Shown: positions 43,653-54,843 of the stretch, in pieces
Position numbering within the stretch: the stretch's first letter is position 1
How the letters are laid out: each line of letters opens with the position of its first letter
Source of the DNA: Cheiracanthium punctorium
Lineage: Eukaryota; Arthropoda; Arachnida; Araneae; Cheiracanthiidae
DNA: 64,000 bases
Reading direction: 5' to 3'
Assembly (NCBI GenBank): GCA_038373885.1
Contig: JAWZYV010011902.1
Coordinates: 186,001 to 250,000 of the forward strand
Program-made: the position numbers and the translations under genes
Notes under the pieces: generated by a model
Seen by the model: only the letters and a program-made list of their open reading frames with translations
Told to the model about the DNA's origin: nothing
Database searches by the model: none

Positions 43653-45974
43653 GTTAATGCTAACAATTTAGGAAATGTTTGCTCGATATCAGCTGCTACC
43701 GAGATCCTACCTCCATCACTTAAATCTTACTCAAACAGTTCTTCAATTAGAATTCTTCCAGATGGTTGTACAGTTTGATCTATTTCCAAAAACTCATAAG
43801 GAAATAAGTTGTAGAAATCATGTAGATCACCTATGAAAGGTAAATAGCTACAATGAGAGGGAAATATCCATCAGCAGATGTATCTGTTGAAAACAAACCC
43901 AGTTTCTTGTAGAGCACGTACACGCCATAAGTCGCTGCGGCAGCGAGGCCCAAGAACTTTAAGTTATTCATTAAGTTCGTCAATATTTTAGGTGTCTAAT
44001 CTTTATTTAGTTTTACATGAAGATCCATTATTCCCGGAAAATGTACTTGTTATACATTATCCTTTAAATCTTCTAAAATATCATTGTTTAGAAACAATAT
44101 CTGCAAAATTGTGAATGAAAATCGTTGTTCATTTGTAGGATGCATTGTTGGACTATTGTTGGAAAAGTAATATATCTGTGTAAGAGCTCATCCATTAAAA
44201 TGGGAAATGAAAAGCTTGGTATAAAACTCACGAATTGTGAACAAGAACTGTACGTACATTTCAAAAGGCACAAAACGTCCAGTGTTTTTCAATAAGTATT
44301 TTTAAACCGGCAGTTGATTCAACTTTTTTCCTCCTTATGTGTGGGCAGAGAATGTTTTGCTATACGTGAAGAAATGAACTTATGTACCTTTTGTGCTTAC
44401 GTATGAATTTCACTTCTGTTAAAAGTGTTTTTTACAAACGTTTTAATTTTTACAAGCTGTTTTATTTTCCGTTTTCGCTCAATAAGAAACTGCTTTTCTA
44501 AACATTCTTAGTTTCCACAAAAGAGCAAAATTTGTGTTTGGTTCGTCCATTTGGTTCGTCCATGTGTTTGGTTCGTTTCTTTTCTCCTGCGGCAAAACAG
44601 CATAGCAGGCAAAATCTACGCTTTATACCTCTTTTTTCCAAGGAAGAAAATGAAACAGGCGTTAATACAGGGAAGAAAATATTTTTAAAAACCAAAGTAT
44701 TATTTCGTGGTTTTCGCTCTCTGAAAAAAAGGAGCTACTTTACGTGTAAATGTTTTCTCTGTACATCAATGTTAGGGAGCCCTTAAAGTTTTAGTACTGT
44801 GAAATTTGAAACAAAAATGCAAATCACAAGAAACGCATTGATTTTAAGAGCATTTCAGGCACAATTGCTCCATTTTAGAGATCTATCAGCGTCAAACTTC
44901 TTGAGATTTTGAGGATGATCTCAAAACAGTTGTATATCGATAAAAGTGTAATTTTGTGAGACAGTGTAAAATGTTTTAAAGTTTATATCGTTAAAATGAT
45001 GTAGACCGTGGTGCAGTGGAATTCTTTTGAATGTTCCTGTAGAGGATTTATATGTGATATAATCACTACTTTGGACATAGAGATTTATTGCATTCCTTAA
45101 TAGTGTGTATCAACTTTATTTTGTGTATATATACTATTAAGGCTTAAGTATGCATTAAGCTCTTGCTTAAGGCATACAGCTGAATAGAGAGTGGATGACC
45201 TTGTGTAATCTCATGTAGGTCACCTCTTCCAGACTAATGGCTTAGCCAGTCAGCTTTTTTGAACAATTATGAGGGAATAGGGATCAGGAACCTGGGAGAA
45301 AGTACCGATATAAACCGGGTTTTTCGCTTTATCATCGGGAAACATAATCGTACAGATCAAATCTGCGCGGAAAGATTCGATCATCGTGAAACAATGAATA
45401 TGCAAAAAATTAAGGATGATCAATAATGATGAGACAATGACTATCCGGGCACTGATGATAGACCGGGTAAAGAACGATTAAGGATTGTAACTAGGATATG
45501 ACTTGTATTTTAGCATTCAAGAAAAAGTACAATTTAGAAATTAATAGAACTGCATGGAAATAATAGAAGCTTTCTTTGTACATTTATACTTTGCTCAGGG
45601 ATAGGTTTTTTAGATTTACATAAAAAAATCTTGCCTCTTACAAAATGTCCGATTAACGGTAGTTAATAAAGTTCTTAGGCATTTTGAAATAAGATATTAG
45701 AAGAAAAGCAAAAAAAAAAAAAAATTAAAAAAAATAGTATTTTCATTATTGAAAGCTGCTATTTGCGAAACGAAACCTTCCTAAGCATTTAAATTTAAAT
45801 AGCATCCGAAAATGTATATAAAAAATTAGAGTAGATGCATAAATAGAAAAATGCACTGAAGTTCCTTACACTGAAATAAAAATTAGTACGTTGAATACCT
45901 TGGAATTCAGTTCCAGCACACTGTATTTAATACAATAATATTCTTGCATCACCTATGATAACAGAAACGTGCCA
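43653..45974. other. Intergenic DNA
   Basis: No gene recognised over 2.3 kb. A TTGGTTCGTCCAT word is repeated next to itself at 44538-44574. A GC-richer block at 45180-45480 resembles nothing known. Confidence 0.45.
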
Positions 45975-46330
45975 CCCGACTCAATAAAAATAATATAACA
46001 TTTTCGGGTTCATTGTAGATGTCAAGTATGATGGATAAAGACACGCTGTGAAAAGGTTCGTGGGAGAGAAGAGATTGCTTTATTGAGTTATTTCCATCGG
46101 CGAATTTTTCGAAGATAAATGTTTTCCCACCCGTGAAAAGAAATGAATCACGTGCTGATTGACAGTGACGCAAATAGTGAAACACATTCCCTCACAACTT
46201 GTGCTCCTCAATCTGCCATGTCAGGGAAACAGATGATTCACACCCAGAAATGACAGTACCCGGAGCAAAATTGGATGATTTATTTAAGGAGGATGAAAGT
46301 GATGAGAGTATTGATGGTATGAAATCGGAC
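45975..46330 (+). repeat. Unknown dispersed family, copy 1 of 3
   Basis: It shares ordered words with 56640-56985 and 54175-54420: TTTATTGAGTTATT, CGAAGATAAATGTT, GATTGACA(G/A)TGACG, AATA(G/A)TGAAACACA, CAGAAATGACA and GCAAAATTGGATGATTTATT. The blocks are in constant order and orientation. The conserved words and small in-frame spacing hint at a former coding region, but no copy is open throughout. Confidence 0.7.
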
Positions 46331-46418
46331 CTCAAAGTGTGATCGAATTTCCTAGAATGCAGTCATTATTGAACTTCATGAGAACTTGCTTTTTTTGAGC
46401 ATTTCGTCCAGGAATATA
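46331..46418. other. Short spacer
   Basis: No recognisable feature. Confidence 0.4.
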
Positions 46419-47367
46419 CAGGGTGTCAAGTAGCGGATCCATGAGAGGGGCTAGAGGGCTTCAGCCCTCCCCTTCAAAAGAAATTGCTAAAGGGTAACAT
46501 TCTTCTCTATTATACACATTGGATCGGAAATGTAAGCTTATTCCATAAATTAGCCCCTCCCAAAAATTATTACATTTGTTTAGAGTAAAATTTTGCTTAG
46601 TTGTACATTTTGTTTGGGTCAAAGAAGCTTTTATTAAAAGTTAGCCCCTCCTCAAAGAATTTCTGGATCGCCACTGAGGGTGTCTCAAAATGGTAGTAAC
46701 ACGCTTTGATTGTTTATGTGTTAGAGAAAAGTGGGCTATGTGAAAAAAAATGTTGAAAATAAGGTAGAACAAAAGAGTACGTTAAGAAAAAATTCCACTC
46801 GTTAATTAAAAAAATAAACTTTTTAAATTTGTATACGACCCTCGAACAAAAAAATTCCCATAAGTAAAATGTACACCATACCCTAAAGAGGTGATATGCA
46901 AAATTTGAGAATTATATCCTAAAATATGTCAGAGATAGGAAGATAAATATATACTGACTTACACCACTTTTCAATGGCTCTCAAAGAGAAAAAAAATCAC
47001 TTCCGATGATCGCTTTTCAGGGTTTTTCAGAAATTACGGAAGGAAAGATTTTTTTTTTTTTTAACCCAGCGGTAAGCGTTTATATTTAAATTCAGGTATA
47101 GCCCCTAATCGTTTTTTTTTTTTTTTTTTTTTTTTTAAGCGATCGTTCAGAAGTTATACGATGAAGATTAATTAGATTTTTTTTTTTTTTTTTTTACTTA
47201 TACAAATTTAAAAACTGTAACTTCTTGAAAATTAACAAGATGAATTTTTTTTCTTAATTAATTCTTTTTTCGTACCTCATTTTGAACATGTTTTAAATTT
47301 ACATCGCGCAATTTTCTCAAATAGATAAAGAATTACAGAGCGTTACCACCTTTTTTGGAACACCCTG
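46419..47367. mobile_element. mariner-type MITE carrying a nested hAT-type MITE
   Basis: TA at 46417-46418 and 47368-47369. Ends read inward CAGGGTGTC (then interrupted) and CAGGGTGTTCCAAAAAAGGT. Similarity of arms resumes after the nested element with TCAAAATGGTAGTAACACGC. Long T runs at 47112-47136 and 47179-47196 lie in the centre. Non-coding. Confidence 0.85.
46428..46676. mobile_element. hAT-type MITE, 249 bp, perfect 8-bp target duplication
   Basis: Flanked by AGGGTGTC at 46420-46427 and again at 46677-46684, duplicated out of the host MITE's own terminal repeat. Ends AAGTAGCGGATCC and, complemented from the right, CAGTGGCGATCC. The 8-bp duplication plus the CAGTGGCG end fits hAT non-autonomous elements. 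Confidence 0.88.
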
Positions 47368-47369
47368 TA

Positions 47370-48356
47370 ATAAGAACGATACCGATGGGACCTGCAAGCT
47401 TTCAATTAGTAGGAGATTCGTGTAGGAGTGAATTGTAGTTGCTTCTCAGTCTTTACAGACTGATTACCCATGTGTATTTTTGCAGAAAAACTCTGGTTAG
47501 TTCTTAGGTTCGTCGTTCTAAAGTCCAGCGTATGTTGAAACTTCTAGCAAAAAAAAAAGAGTGTGTGTACAGAGTACAATTGTCAGAAGTGAAACTTCTT
47601 TGGCGAGATTGATTAAAATCTGTTCGATTGTCAAATAAGTAGTCAGAGATAAAAATTAAAGACTAAAATTAAAGATAACATTTGAAAACAGATCAAAAGT
47701 GAGATGTTGTTGGTAGTCAAAGGATTGAGGCATAGTATTAAAGATTAAAAAAAAAAAAATATGTAAAAATATTTTACAAGTTTGTTTGGTTAAATTTTCA
47801 GTTTTAAAATAAAATTTGAAAATAGTAAATAAAATAATAAATATACTGAGCACGATAAGTCATTAGACAAACATAAAAATCATTTAATATACATGGATTT
47901 TAAATTTTAAATTACAATGAGGATGTATATAAAAAGAATATAAAAAATATTACTTACTTGGATATCGGTATTTGTGAATAATAGTTTGTTAATAACAATA
48001 AATATAAATCAGTTTCAAAATACTGGAGATTTTGATCAAAATATTACATTTATAATTGACTTTACCAACTGTAGGTGAGCGTTCCCGCATTTTTGTCTCC
48101 GAGTGCACAATGTGTGTTTACATTCAGCGCATGCCTACACTTTCTTAAGAACGAATGCAGCACAAAGAGGAGAAAGAAAACTCTCTGCAGCAATACAGTA
48201 TAGCATGCTTAGTATTTTTGTCTCTTTCTCTCTTGCGATCTATCCGGCAGCTCTCTTCGTCTGTTAAAATCCAAAATCGTCTCATCCTCATCATGACGCT
48301 ACTGCCGTGACGCGACCTTGAAATTTCACTCTCAACGCGCCTAAAGAATTTTCACT
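47370..48356. other. AT-rich intergenic DNA
   Basis: No gene recognised. If 48357-48659 is a receptor exon, its missing terminal exon would be expected here on the minus strand. I searched for a TYhhhhhQF-like helix and did not find one. Confidence 0.5.
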
Positions 48357-48659
48357 TCAAAAAGTCACATTGCCAGGATGGAACATAAATTTTATTGCTT
48401 CTATAACTTCGTCGAACAATTTCCTGTGCAAAAGATCACGAACACTGACAGCCAGTAACTTGCTTATAACAGTCCGCTTAGTACAGAAGCTTTCACAGAT
48501 GCTGTATTTCACACACAACAAAATAATTCCACAAGCTGAAATTAAGGGGATATTTACGAGGGAAATCATAAACAGTCCCCCAGGACTCCTAAATGAAGAA
48601 TTCACACACAGCAAAAACAAGCAAAATATTGCTTCTATAAGCGCCAATGCAGACCCCTA
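48357..48659 (-). pseudogene. Possible exon or fragment of a second GR-like chemoreceptor
   Basis: A minus-strand open frame with no ATG, beginning after a TAG at 48657-48659 that could also be a splice acceptor. It encodes a hydrophobic helix (FMISLVNIPLISACGIILLC), then CTKRTVISKLLAVSVRDLLH and KLFDEVIEAIKFMFHPGN. The spacing of helix, basic/Leu stretch and the E-x-x-x-A-I-x-F helix resembles the segment between helices 6 and 7 of arthropod GRs, where a conserved intron often falls next; a GT follows the Asn codon (AATGTGACT). No final exon was found nearby. This is inference from shape, and a chance frame is possible. Confidence 0.33.
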
Positions 48660-48709
48660 TGCTCTCAACAGAACTTATGTCTGTTTCTCACAGCAGTCAA
48701 AAGCAGACT

Positions 48710-49250
48710 AAAGGCTTTATTACACGGACAAAATTTGGAGTAATTTTGGCTGCAGAAACCAGTTGCTGCAATTCATTCCCGCGTGTCAGGGAGCCTAGAT
48801 GAGCACGCAGGGTTGCCATAGTAAACAAACCCTGCTGTGTTCACAAACGTCAGAGATTCACCGAGTTGGCGGTTGCTAGAGCTTGTAATTATAAATAGCG
48901 CGAGGCTGCTTATACCTCGTGTATCTTCGGATCGGATCGATATTTATTTTTCTTTTCTTCAATAAAATCAATTCCATTTCACGGACATTTTGTTTTCGCA
49001 CCCGCTCTTCCCTTTCACTACAAACGGTATGGCTGACGCTGTCTCTTCCGCCATCTTGTGTTGTGACGTAGAAATAGGAAGCACTACGATTGACTGGATT
49101 TCCAGCAACCTGCAAATTTTTCGCCTCTGAACGAAAAAGTTGGAGTTGACTGTTCCCTATGTAACATAGGGAAATTTCCAGGAAAGAGGTTTCTGCAACT
49201 GGTTGCAGCAACCAAATCGCACGAAAATTCCTTCGCGTAATAAGGCCTTT
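48710..49250. mobile_element. TIR element (541 bp), possible Harbinger-type
   Basis: Inverted ends AAAGGCTTTATTACACGGAC and, complemented from the right, AAAGGCCTTATTACGCGAAG, with pairing through the GGCTGCAGAAACCAGTTGC region. ACT flanks both sides (48707-48709, 49251-49253). The 3-bp duplication suggests PIF/Harbinger, although the usual TWA target is not present. No transposase. Confidence 0.72.
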
Positions 49251-49253
49251 ACT

Positions 49254-49526
49254 CGAATTCCCCGACCTACCCTTCGACGTACATTCTAGAAAACTCGGGA
49301 TCTCTAGAAAAACCCTGTACGATAGCGTTTCGGTTACGTCATAGAAGTGTTAATGAGAAATACGAGGCTATTGCGTAATAATTTTGCATGAAAACAAACA
49401 TTACAGGCTCCCTTGAAAACATCGCGTCAAATGTGAGAAATGTCGCCAAACTTTTCGACTTTTTTGGAAAAACATCGCCAAATTTGGCACCAATATTTCT
49501 CGAGATTTCGGGAAAACCCTATGTTA
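49254..49526. other. Spacer
   Basis: No recognisable feature. Confidence 0.4.
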
Positions 49527-49625
49527 GGCAGCGAGGGATATGAAAACTCCATATCTCCCGTTCTTGTTAGCCGATGTTGATGAGACAAAATGCAAAATTT
49601 AATTATTTGACGCATAGAATACGAA
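49527..49625 (-). repeat. Dispersed repeat block, inverted partner of 3467-3560
   Basis: On the minus strand it starts ATTCGTATTCTATGCGTCAA and ends in GGGAGATATGGAGTTT. The order of words matches 3467-3560. The boundaries of the larger repeat are unknown. Confidence 0.6.
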
Positions 49626-50248
49626 TTATAAACAAATTAACCATTAAAAGGCAGAAAGATCCGGAAATTCGTAACAGTGTATATTTTCCCTCAATACGAG
49701 ATTGAAATATTCCCGTTAATTCAAATTGTGTTGCTAATGGATGAATCCGTCAAGAAAATCTTGCTTGGATTTTCCAGCTGCATGTGACTTATTGAAATGA
49801 TAAAAGATAATTTCAGCAGACATTTTGAAACTTTTTGTAGATTTGTTGAGAGTTAATACAATAAAAGTGCATTTGAAGAATCCGCAAAGATGAATGAACA
49901 GTCGTTCCTCGGCAACGTCAAGCAGAATTGCTCTATTAGATTCAGAAATAGCGATCTTCAAGAAATGCTGAAAAAAATTGAGATGTGCTTTTTACAAGGA
50001 GAGATTTTCAACTAATAGAATTCTGCAAAAGAATTTTTGACGGTAGGGAAAATCTATATAATTTTCTACTATAGCATTTTCTACTAAATTCCATAGAGAA
50101 ATAAGTAAAACTATGGCAAAATATTGATGCGAGATACCAAACATGCAAATATAAAAATGAATGCATTCGAAAACAATGCATATTGTGTTTGTTCCTTATT
50201 CACATATGATTGATATTTTCTACTGTAAACCCGTTATTTATTTTAATA
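49626..50248. other. AT-rich intergenic DNA
   Basis: No recognisable feature. Confidence 0.5.
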
Positions 50249-50310
50249 CTAGCTGCTTGCCCGTTCTCCGCACGGTAGAAAAGGAATATTATCCTAAAAT
50301 ATGATCGTAA

Positions 50311-50348
<38 letters not shown>

Positions 50349-51459
50349 CGTAGTCCCTTATGTTGAAACTATCGCGGGATATATTGACACAACGTAGGAT
50401 TGTAGTTTAGTTAGTTGAAAACTGATGAGTAGAACACTTTTAATTTCACTAATTATTTGCTAACATGGTATACTGTGCATTAATCCATATTAGCCTAGCA
50501 AATCTACTAATACTACGTATAACTTATACTCTGTATTACTTATATTAATATTATCTATCTTCGTTTCTCTCTCTTTAATGCTCAATTTAAAGAAACATGC
50601 TTAGCTGTTTGAAGCCAATGTTTTCTTTTCTACTCTTTAAAGATTCTTTGAAATTATGCATTAGCATAAACATGGTTGCCACTAAAATAACTCTCCATAC
50701 ATTTTTAAGCATAATTCTCATCAGATAGGCGTATTTGGGACCACAAAATATATGATGTCGCCATGGTGGAAAATATCAAAGCTGTTTCCAATCTAAATAT
50801 TTAAATCCGCCATGGTTCAGTCTCGTGGAAAATATCAAACCGATTAATCTCGAGGATCTATTTATAATCGCTCAAATTGCGAATAGGACGGGTTAAACTG
50901 TGCTGCAGAGTTTGATAATTTCTCGTAATTTTTAATTTATGACGTCACGTTCTGACCCGGGTAGCTGAGTCTGGGTTTTTCTCACAGTAGTTTCAAACGA
51001 GTATATGGAAATTTCGATTGAAAACCTGTATTCACATATTTTACCTGATTTATATGTAAATTCTCTGTAAAAATGGTAACGTTTCTGTATATGTTTGAGT
51101 AATCTTCAGTGTCAATATCACCAAGGTATCCGAATTAACGAGTAACCTTTCAGTTTTTCAGAAAAAGTTAACCTCACTAGATTGTAACCGTTATCGAGTC
51201 AACATAAACTAGTTGTCATGCGACAACTAAACGGATTAGGAGCACGAAAAACTCAGCGTTAACAGAATCAATCTAGGTATATTCGACGTGCGATATGAAA
51301 GATGTTGACCATGAGACTCTGTTGGATATCTTTCTAGATAATTTGTTATTTATAATATTTACTGAATCTTTCGTGTATAGCTTTGCTGGAAACTAGATTA
51401 AATCGTTTCTTGAGTTATAAATGGTGTAACTAACCCGACTTTGTGTTTTATTAATATAG
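50249..51459 (+). mobile_element. Head-and-tail repeat element, short form without minisatellite
   Basis: Head CTAGCTGCTTGCCCGTTCTC at 50249. The tail contains AATGGTGTAACTAACCCGAC and ends TTATTAATATAG at 51459. Both match the ends of the 7479-11605 element. The 1.2-kb interior has a long A run (about 50312-50343) and no minisatellite units, so only the ends are conserved between copies. Confidence 0.65.
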
Positions 51460-51771
51460 ACAAGATATAAAACCATTAAAAATGTAATAATGCGTGAAGT
51501 ACTTCTTAGTAACAAATAAACGCAATTCCGCAAGTAATTATTTTTTTTTCAAAAATATTTTTGGGAAATTCCAGATTATACTATGTAATTTATTTACCAT
51601 CAGGAATTTCCTGTTAAAATCCCTTAAAATTTAAATAAATCATCGATAAAAATTGTGTGTTAGTTACAAAACATTCAAAAGTAGCATTGTTGACGAATTT
51701 TTTAGCATAATTTATAGTAGCTCATGCAAGTAGGGTTGATTTTATTTATCCATATATTGATATTGCTTTTA
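51460..51771. other. Spacer
   Basis: Non-coding. TGCTTTTA at 51764-51771 is the left target duplication of the next element. Confidence 0.5.
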
Positions 51772-52243
51772 GGTTCTTTTCCGTTATCTCGACACCAGCC
51801 GAATTTGGCGATTTTTTTTCGGTATGTGAGGGCGAAGCTTGGCGACAATATTTTCTGGTAGCCCATCCTCGTTAGCGCGGCGATCTTCATTTTTTTGGTA
51901 ACCCGGATTCTTAATGCGTAGTACAAGCGCTACTGTTTCAAAAGGAAAGGAAAATGTATTATACGGCGCACTCATTGTACTAATCCGTGACTGTGTTATG
52001 TATTAGTACGCAAACGTTTACTTCCTTCTGCGTAGTAGTGTGCGAGCCATTTTCATTTTAGTTTCGAATTTTTCGTCTAGTGTGACGGTCGTTCCTCCTT
52101 AGAATAAGAGCGGAATTAGGGCGTTTTTGTTTAGGGCGTTTGTAGAAGTTTCTTATGTAGCTGTACTGCTGGATATCTTAATTCTGATAAGTATTTTAAT
52201 GAAAGTTTAATATTTTATGTTAAAGGAATTGATTTGCAGTAGT

Positions 52244-52336
52244 TGAATGTTTGTTAGTGTATTTGAATTGTATTTGAATGTTTGTTAGTGTATTTGAATT
52301 GTGTTTCGAATGTTTTGTTAGTGTATTTGAATTGTC
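52244..52336 (+). repeat. Three ~30-bp leader repeats upstream of the Merlin frame
   Basis: GAATGTTTGTTAGTGTATTT recurs three times with small changes, immediately 5' of the ATG at 52360. Confidence 0.85.
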
Positions 52337-52359
52337 CTTTGTTTGGATTGTATTGTAAT

Positions 52360-52761
52360 ATGGATATCTGGGATTTGCCAACGTCTGATGAAGACGCTAT
52401 TAAATATTTCCAAAAGTTTGAAGTTTTATCGTCTGTTATGCATTGCAATTTGCAGCATGAAATGAAATTGTACGCAAACAATGGACGTTTTTACTGGAAA
52501 TGTAATCTGTGGTCTTGCAGAAACAGTGTTAGTATACGGACAGGCAACTGGTTTGAAAATTCTAGGTTAAGTTTTAAAGTAGTTTTACGTTTTATTTACT
52601 GTTGGTGTGAAGAATTAACATCGGTAAATTGGGGGAGTGTTAAATGGCGAAATAAGAAACATAGAGGTACCGCTAGACAGCATTTGGAATCGTATAGAGC
52701 AGAATTTATTTGGAAAAAAAATAAGAAAATGAAAATAAAGATCTTTTTGAAAGTTTATTAA
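52360..52761 (+). CDS. Truncated Merlin transposase: N- and C-terminal ends joined, catalytic core missing
   Basis: 133 codons, ATG to TAA, no interruption. Upstream in-frame codons from 52282 are the leader repeats, so the ATG beginning MDIWDLP is chosen. Residues about 28-60 hold the Merlin/IS1595 N-terminal region with KLYANNGRFYWKC and WSCRNSVSIRTGNWFE, where the usual zinc-ribbon cysteines are only partly kept. After EELTSVNW it jumps directly to the C-terminal block WRNKKHRGTARQHLESY and AEFIWKK. The DDE catalytic domain between them is absent. In full-length relatives about 150-200 residues lie between these blocks (from memory). The exact, frame-keeping deletion leaves a short protein that could still bind DNA but not cut it. 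It is either a passive deletion derivative or a potential repressor. Confidence 0.75.
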   Translation: MDIWDLPTSDEDAIKYFQKFEVLSSVMHCNLQHEMKLYANNGRFYWKCNLWSCRNSVSIRTGNWFENSRLSFKVVLRFIYCWCEELTSVNWGSVKWRNKKHRGTARQHLESYRAEFIWKKNKKMKIKIFLKVY

Positions 52762-53233
52762 CATCTATCGCTACTATTTTTCCTGCAGAACATAAATTAA
52801 AATCTTAAATTAATCATTTGAGGGTGTATTTGTTTCTTTGGGGATTGGGGTGTGGATTTAACTTTTGAATTTTTGATGTTGTTGATGATGTCACGTGTTT
52901 GAATTTTTGCTCTTATTCTAAGGAGAAACCAATGTTTTTTTTTTGTTTTTTTTTTTCTTAAATATCTGTCATTTTTGAATATTTTATATGGTTTAAAGTT
53001 TGAGGAGATGTTTTCAGTGGTAAGTGTATGTTAAATTTTGTTTATTTTTAAGATGTGCTAATGTTGTGTTTTTCAGGCATTGCATGGCGAAAAAAAAAAT
53101 CGCCACAAAAAATTAAGCTGGTAGGTACTTGGCGGAAAAAAATTTGCCAAAAAAAACCACCGTAGATATTTGGCGACAAAAAAAATCGCCAAATTTGGCT
53201 GGCGTCGACATAACGGAAAAGTACCTGTTTTTA

Positions 53234-53634
53234 TTTTGCAGTCACCATTTAAAACAAAAAAAATTTGGGAAATTTAATTAATGTGTTTAAATAGGGATTA
53301 AATCAGCACAGAAGTATTTCAGGAAAATTTATTTAGACATATAACCACATCTTACAGAGGAGATAAATTCTGTCATGGACTTAGATTGGTAACTCCATGG
53401 ATCCTGCTTACATTTTCGAACATAGCTACAAACGCAAACGAACATAATCTCGACATATGACATCAGAGCTTCTTGATTAGACAACTTATCCGTCTGGTGC
53501 TGCTATCTGTCCATTATAATACGTACTAAAACACCACATTAATAGCATGTAAAATTTACTCTAAGCATTAAATAAAAATTATCAGAAATGCTAAACACAT
53601 AATTTCGCTTATTTATTTAATTAGATACGAAATA
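53234..53634. other. AT-rich spacer
   Basis: No recognisable feature. Confidence 0.5.
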
Positions 53635-54140
53635 TTAGATGTGCCGAAAAGTAATATATTTTCGTTTGTCAATATTTTGCTAGCCGAAACTACGAAACTT
53701 AATAATACGAAATTTGGTTCGTGTGTCAGTTTTTAATGTAGGTCCTAGACTGTAGAGCATTTTTCAAAATTCGTAACTTATGGAGGATAGGGGGACCAAA
53801 ACATTCTTTTCACATATCCTGCGTGATCTCAAAGAAGAAAAGAGGTATTCATAAAACTCTTGCTGAAAAATACAACATTCACGAATACCTAAAATACGAT
53901 TTCAGAACAATTCGAACAATACAATTCGAATCCTACAAGAAGTGTAGACATGGAAAAGGGTAAACATAGCCAGTGTTCTGGAAAACAATATCTATAAAAT
54001 TCAGGCTTTAAAGTTTGACAAATATGAGTCCTATACTTATACACAGCTTGTTTGCATAATTCAATACTTGTTTTTATTTTTTTCTAATTTATTTTTTTAA
54101 TGCTATGTACAAAAAGCACATTACTTTCCAGTACACCTAA
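53635..54140. mobile_element. TA-flanked mariner-like deletion derivative (506 bp)
   Basis: TA at 53633-53634 and 54141-54142. Ends read inward TTAGATGTGCCGAAAAGTAA and TTAGGTGTACTGGAAAGTAA. Between lie short plus-strand stretches such as HILRDLKEEK that may be transposase N-terminal leftovers, but they are not diagnostic. Confidence 0.78.
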
Positions 54141-54174
54141 TAATTCTAGGAAATACAACACGAAGCTAAAAGTT

Positions 54175-54420
54175 ATATTTAGCCAGAATTTCCTCAGGCG
54201 AAATTGCAGGATAAATGTTTCTCCACGTCACCAACTAGAGAAGAGTAATGAAACCCGTGCGATTGACAGACAATAACGCAAATAATGAAACACATTTTCT
54301 AACAATGCTTGTCTCTCAACCCGTCACGTAGGAGAAGCACTGACAATTTGTACACGGAAATGAAAATACTGAAAGCAAAATTGGAAGATTTATTACTGAC
54401 GATGAAATAATATTGTAGCA
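54175..54420 (+). repeat. Unknown dispersed family, copy 2 of 3
   Basis: Shares GATAAATGTTTCTCC, GATTGACAGACAATAACGCA, AATAATGAAACACA, ACACGGAAATGA and GAAAGCAAAATTGGAAGAT in the same order as copies 1 and 3. Confidence 0.68.
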
Positions 54421-54843
54421 TTAAATCAAACACTCGCATTCCAAAACGTCGTGATAGATTTTAAAAAAAATATGTACTAAAGCCTAAAAATGCTAATTTC
54501 TAGATTCAACAGTATGTAGGGTCAATAGTGCAGTCCACAAATACAAAGATTCCACATAAAATTTGTGTTAATACATAATCATTTAAAAGGAGTGGTTGAC
54601 ATAAAAATTAGAGGCAGTATAAGAGGCAGTGCTACACTAACATTCGCAGAATGATGTGGGATCAGATAAGAGAATACTTACGTAAAATAAATGAATAAAA
54701 CAAGTGAAGTTCTTTTCGAAAGAACTTCTTGTTGATTTTTAATTTCATCTCCAATTCTACAAGAATTCATATTAAAATATTTCCTGACTGATGCTATGCC
54801 TAAAATTACATGAAGAATTATTTACTCAAAAATGTATGAAGAA
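54421..54843. other. AT-rich spacer
   Basis: No recognisable feature. Confidence 0.45.

Larger units (their letters stand above)
51772..53225 (+). mobile_element. Merlin DNA transposon, internally deleted (1454 bp)
   Basis: Terminal inverted repeats of about 45 bp: GGTTCTTTTCCGTTATCTCG on the left, and GGTACTTTTCCGTTATGTCG read inward from the right, continuing through CCAGCC(G/A)AATTTGGCGA and a T run. The 8-bp duplication is TGCTTTTA (51764-51771) and TGTTTTTA (53226-53233), 7 of 8. GG ends, 8-bp duplication and the transposase inside agree with the Merlin superfamily. A second pair of TTGGCGA-type words lies just inside each end. Confidence 0.87.

Noticed and set aside
47656..47853. 65-codon hydrophobic minus-strand frame, considered as a membrane peptide
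   Set aside because: Phe/Ile/Asn-rich translation of A/T-rich DNA; no start context or motif.
50312..50343. Long A run taken as a LINE or SINE tail
   Set aside because: It lies just inside the head of the head-and-tail repeat, not at a 3' end of any recognised retroelement.
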